Source: Cystobasidium ongulense (taxonomy: Eukaryota; Basidiomycota; Cystobasidiomycetes; Cystobasidiales; Cystobasidiaceae). Taken from it: a stretch of DNA of 64,000 nt. Position numbers and translations under genes: made by a program. Within the stretch, counting starts at the first letter, position 1; every line of letters starts with the position of its first letter. The DNA lies in NCBI GenBank assembly GCA_022835595.1, contig BQUP01000001.1, positions 868,001-932,000 on the forward strand. The letters are read 5' to 3'. This document shows, piece by piece, positions 20,842-33,735 of the stretch. The notes under the pieces were generated by a model that saw nothing but the letters and a program-made list of their open reading frames with translations, did no database searches and was not told the origin of the DNA.

Positions 20842-23800
20842 ATGGCTGGCTTGTCCGGAGGTGTGCGCGGCGAGGTCGTGCAGCAGCAGCAATACACGCC
20901 CGAGCAGCAATATTATGCCATGCTGCAGCAGCAACAGCAGCAGCAACAGCAAGGCATGCACGCTCAGCAGCAACAGCACCCTCAGATGCACACCATCCAG
21001 CCTCAGCAGCTCCAGGGAACTCCTCAGCAGCAGCACTCCATCTCGCAGCCTCGTGGGCCGACTTCCTCTTTAGGGAGGCAGCAGCAGCAGCAAGGCGGTC
21101 AAGCAGGCCAAGCAGACCATCAAGGCTCCACCGACGGCAAGACCAACATCACTCCGACCAGGCAAAGACGCGACTCGATGGACGGCGACAGCTCCAACGG
21201 CAAGGAGGGCAACGGCTCGGGCCTCAACAAGGATGGCCAGCCGCACAAGTTTTCGAGAAGCAAGGGCGTGAGTGTGCTTTCTGGCGGGGCCAGCAAGGCT
21301 AGGAACGCGTTGCTGCAGCTATCAGCAATGCTGCCTGCCTTGCAACTGCCCACCCGTCGCGGGTCCGCCCTGCCGGCGTCAATGGCCAGGTATCCGCCAC
21401 TGACACTTGGCATTTCCTCTCTGCAGGCCTGCCAGCAATGCAGATCAGTCAAGCAGCGCTGCTCTGGTGCATCCAAGCATCCCTGCGAGCGGTGTCAATT
21501 GTGCGTGTCTATTCCTCTGACTGCTTGGACTGGACTTTCCCCCTTCCACGTCCCTCCGGTTGTTCCCTCATCTAGCGCAGACTAAAGACCGTTGCTGACG
21601 CTATCATTTTCCCCCAAATGGCTCGGTCTTATATTATTATCATGTGTCAATCATTTCACACTGGCATCTCGAACGATTGAATTGGTTACCACCACTAGAT
21701 ACAAGCTGGAATGTGTCTTCTCAAAAGATCCTCCGCCAGCAAAAGACCCAGCGAAACAGCCCGTAAAGAAAAGCTCGTCCAACAAGCAGGCTTCCACCGA
21801 CCCGGAAGGTGGTGCGGCGGTCCTTCACAGGTGCGTATTTCCCTGGTCAGACCATCCCATCTGCTAACGCACTTCAAACGTTGGCAAATAGTCTGCGAGC
21901 CATCACCGAGCGTCTTCGCACGATTGAGGACCAGATCGCCACTCAGAACAAGAACATTAGCAGCATGCCGGCATCAAACAATGCATCCCACACTGATTCC
22001 CGAATTGGCGGGAATGCATACGGCTTCGATGCTGATATCTCTCATGCTGCTAACAGCGGTTTGGACGGCAATATCGCTGGGAACGATGACCTTGGGGAAA
22101 TGCACGATCCAGTTTCGACTGTCTCCATTGCTATTAGAGACCTTGATCAAATGCTGAGCAAGGCGGGCAGTAAACTACACGCAGCCAGAACGAGCGGTTC
22201 AGCGAGTCCGAACTCACCTTTCTCGGGTCAAGGCATCGGTTCGGACAAGGGATCCAGCCCCAAGACCGCTGGAAGCGTTTTTAGTGCTGCTGGAGGTTCA
22301 GGAGGCAAAGAACAGAGAGACAAGAAACCCTCGTACGAGCCCGATGTACCCGATGCTATCAGCAGAGGTTTCGTTACTGTCGAAGAAGCACAGCAACTCT
22401 TCGACTTCTACTTTCAACGCTGTGCACAGTGGACGCCGCCCCTCGAATCACACAACGACAGAAACATGTATCACGTACGCAGACGGTCTACCTTCCTTTT
22501 CCACTCGATCCTCGCAGTCGCATCATACTTCTGCTATATACCTCAAGGCGAAAACGGTCTTCGAAAGTATTACGCTATAGTCACCACATTGGTCGAATCG
22601 CTTGCACCGATTGTTGTCTGTCCAAACCCCTCGGAACTCACTGTCGACCTTCTCATGGGACTCTTGATATGCATTCTCTGGAAACCTGTACGATGCGGTT
22701 CGCAAATGCAGCTTGGCCCAGCTGGCTTTTCAGCACTGCAAGCACAATCCAAAATCAACCCTTCCTCGGGATATGTTCTAGGTGGACTAGCCCTCAGAAT
22801 CGCACAATTGCTTTCACTTAACCGCAAAGCGAGCAATCTTAGCTCGCCTTCAAACGACAAGGAGACGCTGGGCGCGTGTAGGCTATGGCTCTGGATCAAT
22901 TTGATTGATAGTCAGAATGCTCTGGCAGAAGGCAAGCAACCGGCTTTGGATGCGAGCGATGCTTTGAGAAACACTCGTCTTTTTGCAAGCCAAAAGAGCA
23001 AAGTCGGTGATGTTCGACTAGCTGCCATGGTGGAGTTATAGTAAGCACTTAGTCAATTTCGATCCCTTTCCCCGATCTGACTTACCGTTCCCCACCCCTT
23101 AGTGCTGCTGTCGTACCAATCGTAGCTATGCACCACGGCGCCCAGAAAACCGATTTCCGTGCCTTGTACCGAGCCAATAGCGTCTTGGACAAGCTCTGCA
23201 CTTACTGGAACCCCCGTATCGAAGAAGCTTATCGAACAGGGGATAAATTGGCCTCTACCTTTCCTAATATTTTTGCTCCATTCGTGCGGCTTGTACTCAA
23301 TGCCGATGTCTTCCGGACATGGCTCATACGGCAGAAACAAGCTTCGCCAGATGGAGAGATTGATACAGATCATTCGAGAGAGTCTCTGACTAGTGAAGAG
23401 GCGCACTGCATAGGCTTTGCTGTACAAGCGGCCGAGGAGATGCTATACTACCTCTCGAGCCAAAGTAAAGCCGAAGGAGCCGCGAGAAAGCACGATTGGG
23501 CACCTAGGGATATGGGCACCGGTCATCGCCCTGGTCTGAACCTCGATCCAGATGTCGGAAAGATGCTTGCTGGCTCGATTGATCAGATCCTTCTAGTAGT
23601 CTTTGCATTTCCACCACTCTTCTTGGCACAACTCAGAGCCTCAAATTTGGTCAACTGTGACCTTGATATGGCACCCGAAATCACGAACGATCTTTGGAGT
23701 GTTGGATTTACCGCTAAATCTCTCCTCCCTGCAACAAAATTCATGCGACTCATGGAGCTTTCTGCCGAATTCTACGAAGCTACCGCACCGAATAGGGATT

Positions 23801-24453
23801 TCCCTTCGATCGAGCAAGCTACCTTGTTGCGAAGCATTGCTTGCTTGTCTGTACCAGCGGATGCAGCTCCAGGGCCGCACGCCATGCGAGGCAATGACAA
23901 TATCGACCTGTCACAGATGGATGGGGCCGTCTGTGCCGTTCCTGGCTTTGGCGGTTCTGACCAGGCTGTTAATTGGGACCCGCTGCAAGGCAGCAAGGCT
24001 CATCAAGAATACATGCAGCAGATCGCGTCCACCCTACCAGCGACCAACCCCAATCTTGGGTACCCTTACAACAATATGGTCTTCGCCAGTGATGGCGCCG
24101 ACAGATTGGAGTCCCTGCTCCAGAGCAACGTAGCGGACCCCACGACTTCAACCTCACTTCTCGGCTCTTTTGCCAAAATCGATGCCGACTGGAACGCCTA
24201 CTTTACACCATCAGGTGGGAACAGTAATTATGGATTTGGGGACCCAGGCAGTATGCCTGGCCATAACAACGGTCAAAGTACGAATCTAGACCTCAACCTT
24301 TTCCGCCACAACTATGACGGTACAGGCATCCAAAACTCTGGCAGACTCACCGGACAATCTCCCGACTCGGCCAACACCTTTTTCGGCAATGGCCAAGGTT
24401 TCGACTCCAATTCGCCTGTCCAGGTGAACTACGGCCGATCCAGACAATACTAA
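20842..24453 (+). CDS. Zn2Cys6 fungal transcription factor with polyQ N-terminus
   Basis: Five exons (20842-21267, 21427-21500, 21699-21830, 21892-23040, 23103-24453) sum to 3132 nt, 1043 residues. Residues 1-85 are Gln-rich, encoded by imperfect CAG runs. The zinc cluster starts exactly at exon 2 (ACQQCRSVKQRCSG, then PCERC) and is completed across the next intron by YKLECVF. The spacing is C-x2-C-x6-C-x7-C-x2-C-x6-C, a standard binuclear cluster. A short coiled-coil (LRAITERLRTIEDQI) follows the fourth exon boundary, as in dimerising Gal4-type factors. The long middle region (22.3-23.8 kb) has the helical character of a fungal-specific regulatory domain. The C-terminal ~200 residues are Asn/Gly/Ser-rich, a possible activation region. 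Function: nuclear DNA-binding regulator. Its targets cannot be inferred. Confidence 0.92.
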
Positions 24454-24855
24454 GGCCATGAGCCACATTCAACTATCGCACTAAAATCATCGTGGGCAAT
24501 TATACACGACCCCGCTTACTTTCACTTGCACCATCTCAATCACACATAGCCTGTATATCGCCTCAGTTCAAATAACTCAATCCGTGCGTTCGCGTACATA
24601 TTCCGTTAGTGGTAGTTCAAGGAGTTACATTTGCAGGGATCGCCCATAGTCACAAGGTCTGGGCAGGGTTTGGTCTGTAACTTGTAATTCAGAACACTGC
24701 AAATCCTTTGTACGGCACATTATTCAATCACAAAATGCGCACTTTCGATTTCACTTATAAGACTCAATCTATGTCTCGATAGCACACTGCTGTTGTTATT
24801 GCTTGCTTGCGAACTGACAGACTGTTCTGCCTTCCGCGATAGTAGACACTCGAGC
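24454..24855. other. convergent 3' region
   Basis: About 400 bp between the Zn2Cys6 and TVP23 stops, A/T-rich. Nothing else seen. Confidence 0.45.
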
Positions 24856-26179
24856 CTTCAGCCCAGGACTTTAGAAATACCGCCACGGACTGAATTTTAG
24901 AAATATCAGCTGTGTTTTGTCCAATTTGTCTTGTTCGAACCCTTGAAACTCACCAAGCCCACTGACAATACTTCCTCCTACGCCTCCAATTGAGCCAAAC
25001 ATGCTACTTGCAGCCATACCGCTTGCCCACTTCCGCTTAGAGTCTCTATCTGCATAAGTGAAGCCAATAACGTTGGTGATGTTGAAGACCAGGGCGAGAA
25101 GAACGATAGGTAAGAAGGAGATATTACTTAGAGCATGTCAAGTGCATTAGCCAAGTGTTTTTTGTGAGGCGAGCTCTAAGCGGAAGCTCACAATTTCAAG
25201 ATGGCTACGAAAAGTAGAGCTATCCACCCCGCTGGATAGGCATATAGTGCAGTCCAGAACATTTTCGCATCGACAGCATTCGCCGGCTGGCTTGGCTGAT
25301 GATGCACACAAGCTTCATCAGTCGTACACGCTTTGTTGTTCCGGAAAGCCAACTTACATCTCTACTCTCAAAGACCCAGTAGCTGCAACCACAAAGTGTA
25401 TTAGTAGATTGCCTTGTGTTAATGGCGAAGCCATTCAACTCACCTTGTGCCGTCATCATCAACTTGGTTCCAAAACCGGAGGCCTACTAACACACGGCCT
25501 GACACGTTCTACATTCAAAGCAAGGGAGAGAAATCAGCTCCACCTTTGCAGCGGCTTATAGTGAGCAACCCACTCTGACTGTCCAAAAGTCCATCGATAG
25601 GAGGACTACGACCAGTACAGTCTGTCATGATGGTCAATGGACACATTAGAATTGACCGATCCATTTACGCGCGCAGCGCTATAGTCCAAGCTGAAAAGGT
25701 GGTACATACCGAGAAGACATCTGTAGAGTAGTTCGCACAGGTCAATGATTGTCTCATGGCGGAGTGGTGTTACAGCTTACATGAACTGCTGAAGAAGCCG
25801 CACAGCAAGTACACCACGATAGCGAGCGAGCGGAAGAAGAGCAGGAAGAAGAGCGCGACAGGATGGCTGCGGGTGTAGTGAGGAAGGGAGAACAGAGTCA
25901 GCATGTGCATCTACAGCATCCATATGCTGGATGTATCACGCACGCCGATTGCTCCCAAATGGACTGCTCGCGCTGAGCAGCGTTCATCTGGCCTTGAGCA
26001 GCATTGCCGCCTTGTGAAGGTGCGCCCAGCTGGTTGCCAGAGGCAGTAGATGCTTTCTTGCTGGGTGCTGCGCCCCTGCCAGCTTCGAGGTCGCTGTCGT
26101 CGACATCTGGCGCTATCGTGTCGCGGTTGCCTGCATTCGACAGCAAGTTCGTTGTCGAAGGCGAGCTCAAGCCGGACAT
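24856..26179 (-). CDS. TVP23: Golgi membrane protein Tvp23 (FAM18 family)
   Basis: ATG 26179-26177; stop TGA at 24858-24856. About nine small exons. The first encodes a ~75-residue disordered N-terminus. Then the family blocks are read in order across short introns: [96 protein letters not shown] and [20 protein letters not shown]. These are the four membrane segments and the conserved VGLRWWN/WVFES signatures of FAM18/TVP23. Family role: late-Golgi vesicle protein that acts with Yip4/Yip5-type proteins in membrane trafficking. Oddity: an 11 nt exon at 25710-25720 (ATGTCTTCTCG) is required to link the second and third segments in frame. The gene is also cut by introns almost every 30-60 codons. 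Confidence 0.9.
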
Positions 26180-26650
26180 TATGCTATTGTGCGTCTTGGA
26201 AGAGAGGTCGTCCAGTCCAAGCTCGTCTTTCGTCTTGTAGAGTCGTGTGGGCAGATGCAGAGCTTCCAGGAATCGTGTTTGGAACGCGTACAGCCGCGGT
26301 TGCACCAGCAATTACAAGGCAGGAGGCGAGGGAGCGAAGGTTGTCTGACTACATACTGTATTATTACGATGGTACAGAGGACCTAAGGGTCCCGCTGCAG
26401 GCCTTTGTTCAAGGCTTAAATACAATGGTAGTGGAAGGATGTCTATATACCGCTAACTTGGAGATGTGCATATACACGTAAACATAGCACGGGCGCCTCT
26501 ATCCTTTCACGAGTAGAACCGAGTGTAAAGACTTTTGTACGAATGATTGATGGGAAGGATAGACCCGTTAAGGGTGGTGGGAACATCTCACAAAATACCC
26601 AGGCCATACGAACCTGCTAACCGTGTCTCTTGTCTGCTTTCGATTCACCC
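26180..26650. other. intergenic region, TVP23 upstream / kinase 3' end
   Basis: About 470 bp between two tandem minus-strand genes. Holds the TVP23 promoter and the kinase 3' UTR. No gene seen. Confidence 0.45.
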
Positions 26651-29600
26651 TTAAGCCGAATCAAAGCCGCTTGCAGCACTACTGTATCCTTCAAGTGATT
26701 CCCATCCTCGCGTGCCAGTCCAACCGACTTTGCCAGAGATGAAGCGATGTTTGCGAAGCTGGACAGCAGGAGGTCTGTCTTTTGCGTGAACGTGTAGACA
26801 CTGATGAACGAAGTCTACCGCATCTTGTGCATCAATGTGAGCTCCTGGTGCATGAACTTCAGCAAAAACTTCCGGAGAATCTGCTTTTGCTTGTAGTGCC
26901 GCCTCAGACCGACACCCTGCATGGAGACCTGCCAGAGATTCTTCGCTTGACCAGAAAGGGCACTGTCGGATGGACAAAGCTGTGTCAATCTTCTGGGTTC
27001 ATGAGAATTTGTCAAAAGCGCACTTACTTCGCCGCAGAGTATCACATAAGCTAGCACGCCGAGGGCCCAGATGTCGGTTTCCTTGCCACCATACCTTTCA
27101 CCGCGCAATACTTCAGGCGATGCAAAGCTGCAAATATTGTGTGTCAGTAGGACATGTAGCAGGAAAAGATCGACCCGACCCACTCTAATGTTCCCGAGAA
27201 AGTATCAAAATAGGGTTTTCCTTCTTTGATGTACGCCGCGGAACCAAAGTCGATGAGTTGCACGCCTCCCTTGCCATCAAGGATGATATTCTCATCCTTG
27301 ATATCTCGATGAACAACGCCATGCGAATGTAAGAACGCGACAGCGTCGACTATTTGCGTCAAGAAGGACTTTGACTCTGTGACAGTCAAGCCCATAGGTG
27401 CAGCATCTACGTAATCGAAAAGATCTTGCCCATTTCCAAAGCATGACATCACGAGATAATAGTTTTCCGTATCTTCGAAGAAATCCAGCATCTGGCACAA
27501 ATTGGGATGACCGTACAGTGTTTGATTGGCGGCTTGGTCGGCTGTGACTGGTGCAATAGGGGTAGGTATGCCATGTAGTCTCTTCAGGTTGCTTATCGGA
27601 TCCCGAGCTGGATGTCCAGGTCCCCTGTAGATGCGCCTCACAAAGTCTAGCACATGTATCTCCATCGGTATCACACCCAACACCTTGTGACGCTTGTAGG
27701 CATCGGCAAGGATTCGTTGCTTGACAATGTATTTGAGCATAAGACCCGGCTATCGTAAGAGCACGTTAGCTGGTTGGAGGGAACAAGACCAACAAAAGAA
27801 GTTGGAGGATACGTACTCCAGCAGGTTGCCCATCTATCCCCTTTTCTCTGACTTTGCGCACCAGACCATAGGCGCCCTTTCCAGCTTCTCCTTGCACTAC
27901 GAATGAATTGATGTCGCGCAAACCAGTAACAGCACTGTACATTCGCGGATCAGCGGGTCCAATGAGCGTCAATGCAATCGGCGACGAAGGTCTTGAGGGG
28001 GAAGATATCGGAGCTTGATATGCAGGTGGTGAACCATTGATTGTTCCATCAAGCGTATGATTGCGTATAGGCTCCGGATTCTGCACGTCGTGATTGCCTC
28101 TTCCAGCGTCACGCCGATTATCCGCCGAAGCTGGTGCTTGCGTTCCCGCTGCCGTGCTCAACGATTGTCGGGACAATGTCGGCAAGCTACTTCTGTTGTT
28201 CTTGTTATGAGAGAGTGTAGGTTCTTTATCACTACTAGAATCGTCATCGAGAGCAGAGGTGGTATCCGCCTCGCTACCGGTGTCTCGAAAGTTGCGCTTC
28301 TTCGGACTGCGACCTAGCGCCCGCGAAGATGACCGGGACAGCACTGGCTTAGAGGACGATCCTTCGCCATTCAACGACTGTTGCGAAGGTGGATCAGGCG
28401 AAGTCACAGCATCGGCGGGTGGCGCTGAGCCATAGTATTGATTGAAGGTAGTGATGGAGCCCAGCCGTGGGCGATATGTGGAATTGCTCGGTTCGGAGCT
28501 CTTCTTAACTTTTCGCAGCCGCGACGGGACATCGTCGCTGTCTTCACCACCGTGACTGGATTGCGAAGAGCTGGTATCAGACTCCGAGCCTGAACTCTCG
28601 GAGCCATTGCGGTCATTCAGCGACTCGTGTAGCCCCAGCAACTTCCATTCCTACAGAAAAAGACGCACGTCCATTAAGCGTTCATCGACAATTAAATGAT
28701 GCCTAACATACCTCAACAGACGGCGTCATGACTACATCGCCCATGCCTCTCAATGCGCGCATTCTAGCCTCTTCGAAGCCATTTGCAGTAAGATTTAGAT
28801 GCAATCCATTAGAGGCAGCCGAATTGCGCCGACTTCTTGCCCTCCGTTGCGCAACCGAATCCCACAAAGGAGCGTCAGAGGGTACGCTTGTCACAGGCGA
28901 TTGCGCCCCACTCGGTATAATCGGAGAGGTCGTTCCCGAGGTGCAGGTAGAGACAGGATTATAAAAAGGAGCAGAAACCATTCTGCGCTTTTCTCTAATC
29001 AATTCCTTGAGCTTCGCACTGTTTGTTGGATGCCGGCTGCCTCTCGTGGACCTGCGCAGAGGCTCAGCCGAGCTGCTGGGTGGTATGCGCGTCGGCAGTG
29101 AAGAAGGGCCCGCTTCCTCGAGCGGTTGGCCTTGCGTGCTCTTCCGCCGTCCAGTCGCTTTGCGTGAACGCGATGCAAAGGATCGCATTATATGCGCAAG
29201 ATCGTTCGTAGAGACAGAGCGCGAGCTGGAGATGGTACGTTTGCTTTGAGGAGAATCTCCACCCGTTGATGCTTCAGGTAAAGTTCGGGAGGAGGAAGCT
29301 TCGGGTAGGGAGTCGGGACTAAATGGAAAGCCTCGACCTTGATCATGGCCATTTCCGACCACGTATGCGTCGAGCGGCGAGGGCAACGCAGACCTTTGCT
29401 CCGGACACGAGGCGGTCACAGCAGCAGAACTCATAGACACGATTGGCGTCACGGGTGACAAACCCAACTCGCTAGCCATACTGCTTCGAGAATGCCGCCG
29501 CACTGGTCGAGAGCCACCATCCGAAGCGCCTGGTAAGTCGGCAGGCTGCTGAGACCGAGGCGACACAGCTGTTGGTGATGCAGACCTTGAGCGACCAGGC

Positions 29601-30400
29601 ATTGGCGGTCGGTCATCGAGGTTTCGAGGAGGCGACGTTGCTCGGGGGTACATCTGAAGCAAGTGTAGAGCAGATCCCATATCAATTGGATCAGCCGCTG
29701 CGTTCGCGGTATTTGTCGTAGACGGATCCCGATTCGAGTGGAGAGGAGCAGTGACATTGTCTGACTGTGTTCTGTACATCGAAGCTGGTCTAGCTTCTTC
29801 AATGCTATTCCTATGCGAGCCGATCGTACTGATGGAACCTTGGCTGTCCCGCTTGCTCATGCTACCTCTTCCAATAACGGTAACACCACTGAGGGCGCTT
29901 ATTGATTGCCGGATAGGTGCATTACGGTCTGCTCGAAAGCGAGAGTTGTACGAAGAAGTACCGCCTCCAGCATTACCATCGTTCGCCACTCCCGCGTCTT
30001 TCCCATCCTCGTCGTCGTCTGACATCTGAAACAAACGTTGTTTGAGTGCTCGATGCGATGTAAAGTATTGTTCAGGGGGTGAAGAAGCAGAAGAGCTGGT
30101 GCTCAATGCTTCCGAATTTGGAGAAGCCATGTCGAGGGGTGGATTAGGTGCCATGTCCTTCGTATCGAGCGAAGCCAGTGATAATGCGGGATGGCTTAGT
30201 GGGAACAACGGAGCAGGCGAAGAAGCCATCGACGACGCTGAAGATGCAGCAGCCTCCTGTTTCATCGATTCCAGCTGCTTCTCGAGCGAGCTTGCGTCCC
30301 ATGGTGTTGCGAGCTTTGCCGGACTTGCGAGGCTTCCATTGTGATAATCTGAAGTGTTCGAATGGCCTGACGGACTGGAGGCTGGGCGAGCAAAGGGCAT
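26651..30400 (-). CDS. PAS-kinase-type Ser/Thr protein kinase (Psk1/Psk2-like)
   Basis: ATG at 30400; exon 1 of 563 codons, then exon 2 (to about 27.81 kb), exon 3 (27.75-27.18 kb) and two C-terminal exons; stop TAA 26653-26651. The first ~800 residues are Ser/Pro-rich and disordered, with no PAS domain visible. The kinase domain is complete: glycine loop GKGAYGLV, Lys in LMLKYIVKQRILAD, alphaC-region LGVIPMEIHVLDF, hinge YYLVMSCFGNGQDLFDYV, catalytic VVHRDIKDENIILD, DFGSAAY, SGTLDFASPEVLRGERYGGK (rebuilt across an intron with acceptor TTTGCAG) and DIWALGVLAYVILCGE. The IPMEIHVLD and DFGSAAY blocks match the PAS-kinase family. Family role: nutrient-responsive kinase that directs glucose to glycogen or wall synthesis. 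The final segment (KDRPPAVQLRKHRF) is the normal kinase end. Confidence 0.87.
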
Positions 30401-33400
30401 GCCTTGGAAGGCCAGCAGTAACTTGAATCTCTTGTAGTCTCCTGTCGACAGACTGCTCCGAGATCTTCAGCAGTGCAATCTTGGTTCTAGTGCTGGAAGG
30501 TGAATCGAGTGTCCAGACAGAGTCTACAAAGGCCCAAAGGATGCAGACGCTGTTCAGCCAGACCGAGTCTACCACGGTATACCTATCGGTCTGCCACGCA
30601 CCCTCTGCTGCGCCCGATGATTCCTGAAATGCTCCCCCCCACGCCAGCTCAACGTTCCAGCTGCAAAGCAGGCTTTCCCTTCAACTGGCTGTGGATATCC
30701 CAGCAGGCAAACGAGCAGGCGCCTCTCCTTTTGTCGCGGACTCTTGAGGCTCTTGAGAATTCTGCTGCTGTCTAGATGCGAGCCGGCGTCATCGTGGCTT
30801 GTCGTCTCGCTGGATGGATCACAGCAGAGTCGCGAGCTTGTAGATAGCCCGCCGATGCAGTTCATCACTCGAAAACAAGCGGGCAACACGTCGGGCCATG
30901 CTGACAACGGCTAAAGGCGGCAAGCGGAGCGTGTGCGACAATCCTGCGGTCCCCCAAGATGCTCTAAAGCACACGAACCACCGCCAGCAAATTCACAGTT
31001 CTCGCTGTACTTGGAGAAGCTTTGATGGAGTCGAAGAGCGTCTCTCTTTCTCGATCACCCTATGAACGCATACACAAAAGCAAAGCTCCATGCATGGCTG
31101 GGAACTAGTCTGAAGGCTACGTGGCATGTCATAGTTTTATAGGTCTGTCTAGCAGCTGAGGTGCTCGCCAACAGCTTTAGTTGCACATGTGATGTGTACT
31201 CTGGTAGGGTGGCGAACCTTGGGAAAAACCAAGGAAGGTGTAGTCTACCATTTGCAGTATTATATGATCCGCTGCGGCACAGGGGGGGTTCATATCTCCC
31301 TCAGTGAAATTGCTGACTCTGCCAGCTGTCTCGAACCCATTTCTAGCAAGCATCGTGAGAGCAGCACGCGACTGTGCATCACAAGTACTCGTAGCAATGC
31401 AAAAACACAATAACATCACTCGCAGCATTTTAGGGTTTCTTGGAATGCCCAGTCATACCGCAAAACCCTCACCATTCAAGTTCTGCAATGCTGCTGATTA
31501 TTGGGGCCGGAACAACGTAATCCAATCATCCAAACCTGGTGCCCCGCCTTTTGTCGTTCGCCACCAGAACTTTCCAAATTCCGGCCATATTTTACCAAGT
31601 TCAAGGGGAATATACAATACTCTCTGCGCCTGGTTACTAGAAGTCTCGGCCAACGATGTGCCTTGCCTTAACACTAAGAGAGCTGTGAGCCGCTACGAAT
31701 TTTTTTTTGCATCCAGCGTGGCCGGATAGGAACAGGTCAACAAGAGCTACAGCTCTGATACGATTAGAACTCTGCAACTCTGCAAGCACCCTGGTTATAT
31801 CCCGTAGGCATCTCTATTGCCGTTCACGCGCACCGTAGTTGTCGAGACACTACTGTCATTCATTGTTTCGTACATCAGTGGAATTCCAGCCGTGTGCCGG
31901 CACCTCCAACTTTGCCGCATCTCCGCTTGCCATGGCTGAAGCGGATCTTTCGGAGGTGCAACTTCGCGCAGCTCCGTACTTTGGATAGCATGACCCGAGG
32001 CGAGTGCAACTAATTACTTTACCTCGTGCTGTACAGCAGAACGCCCGTGCATGTACTATACACAGCGGGAAAGTTCTTCTTGCGAGTCACAGAACTGCCA
32101 ACACAATATACGCGCTCGCGCTTGTGCAGGCTGGGCTACTCGCGTAGGCGGCACAAGCAGCAAGCGACGTTGAAGGGTTCCTAGACGCCTTACTACCACC
32201 TGTGTCCAGTGCTTCTGCCGCTATAGCATCACCATGCCACTAATATGAGGCTTCTCCTTTGCTTTGCCTATCCTTATGAGTACTTTCAAGCCTGACGGGA
32301 GTCACGCTTACGGAAATCATAGGTAAGGTCGAGCATGTTTCGAGAGCCTAAAAGGCCTCTCATCGCTAGAAACTGCAGTGAGTCACATGCACAGATACAG
32401 ATCGATATCCAATTATTGTGCATGTCGCAGGCGAGATGCCCTGCTGCTTGTAATTATCTGTGAGATCGTATCATTGCACTATGCACGTATGAAACACGTG
32501 TTTTCTTTCGATGGGAGCCTGCACGAGAAGAATCGCCAGGCCCTTGCGATTGAACGCAATGTGTTCAACCAGACAGCAATGAATGTGTGCACGTCCTGAG
32601 TTGACCAGGCTCATCAATAACTGCAGTGCAGGCGAGCAAGAATAATTACTGACAAGGATCCAACCCGTGCAAGTTTGCTCATCATTTTCTGCTAGCTTGT
32701 CACAAAGCACGGTAGCGAAGCTTTTTTCGTGGGGAAGAGATCGCAGTTGTAACCAAGAGATACCGGTAGGTACCGAGTACCGGTTACAATAATTGTGGTC
32801 GTGCTATGCCTGCTCTCGAATACTCATAAATTTACTGCAGCAAACCTCAACCAGCAACAATACCGCGCCGTGCATACAGTACCGTATACCTGCACCATTT
32901 CGAGACCGGGCAGACGGCACGTCGAAATTCAGCGAAATCAGTCAAGGGCAAGCGGCAAGAAAGCACCAACAATTTGTCACGGCGGCTTGGAAAGAGAGAA
33001 GACGCTACGATCTTAGCTGGGGTACTTTGCGGCACAGAATTAAATATATATTATTGTGGAAAAGTCAACCAGCAGCAACGAGTCTGCTTTGGACTTTCGT
33101 CTTGGGCAGTCTTTGTCTCTCGCGCATCGATATCGCAACCAAACAAATAAATTGCATTAATCGACGAACCGACAGTCCTGTCAGCTTTCTCTTTGGCTCG
33201 GACAAGTTTCGTCTAGATCAGTGCAGTCCAGCAAGTGCAGTCAAGTACAAGTACACCACTCTACCCACGTCTCGCATCCTACCCTCGCGAGCATCATCAT
33301 CATCATCGCCGTTCACCCACGCCGTCAAATTTAGAGCCTGCAAGCTGAAAGAAAGCTGCGAACCCGCGGATACTGGTCAGATCGAGAGAGTCAACGTATT

Positions 33401-33735
33401 TCGTAGCAAAGCTTGAATAAGTACGTAGCAACCGCAACAGCTCGCGTGCAGCAGTCATCAGCCGTCTCTCCTTCGCATTCTACCTCTCAGTCATCCAGTT
33501 CACTCGTAGTTCAGCGGTACAGCTGTTTGTGCGTGTCCGTACGTGGGCGGAATTTCATGGATGGCTGATCAACGCCGCGATACAGCATAGCATTATTATC
33601 GCAGAGCACACAGGCTGATAGACTCGCTTGTGCTTCCCACAGAAGCATACCCTGGCACAGCTCCAACTCGACAGAGCCACCACACTCCCCACCCGGTTCC
33701 CACTGCACTCGCTGCCTTCTTCGAGTCGCCGCGGA
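30401..33735. other. 3.3 kb gene-free interval between divergent genes
   Basis: The longest empty stretch of the window, between the kinase and cold-shock-protein starts. Many small frames occur on both strands, none with a motif or matching splice sites. There is a short A/T-rich block near 33.03-33.06 kb. The last ~500 bp read as a pyrimidine- and CA-rich leader with a cat-cat-cat run near 33.3 kb. It may hold long regulatory regions or a non-coding transcript. Confidence 0.45.

Noticed and set aside
20877-21090. Tandem CAG repeats as a mobile or satellite element
   Set aside because: They encode the in-frame polyQ region of the Zn2Cys6 protein.
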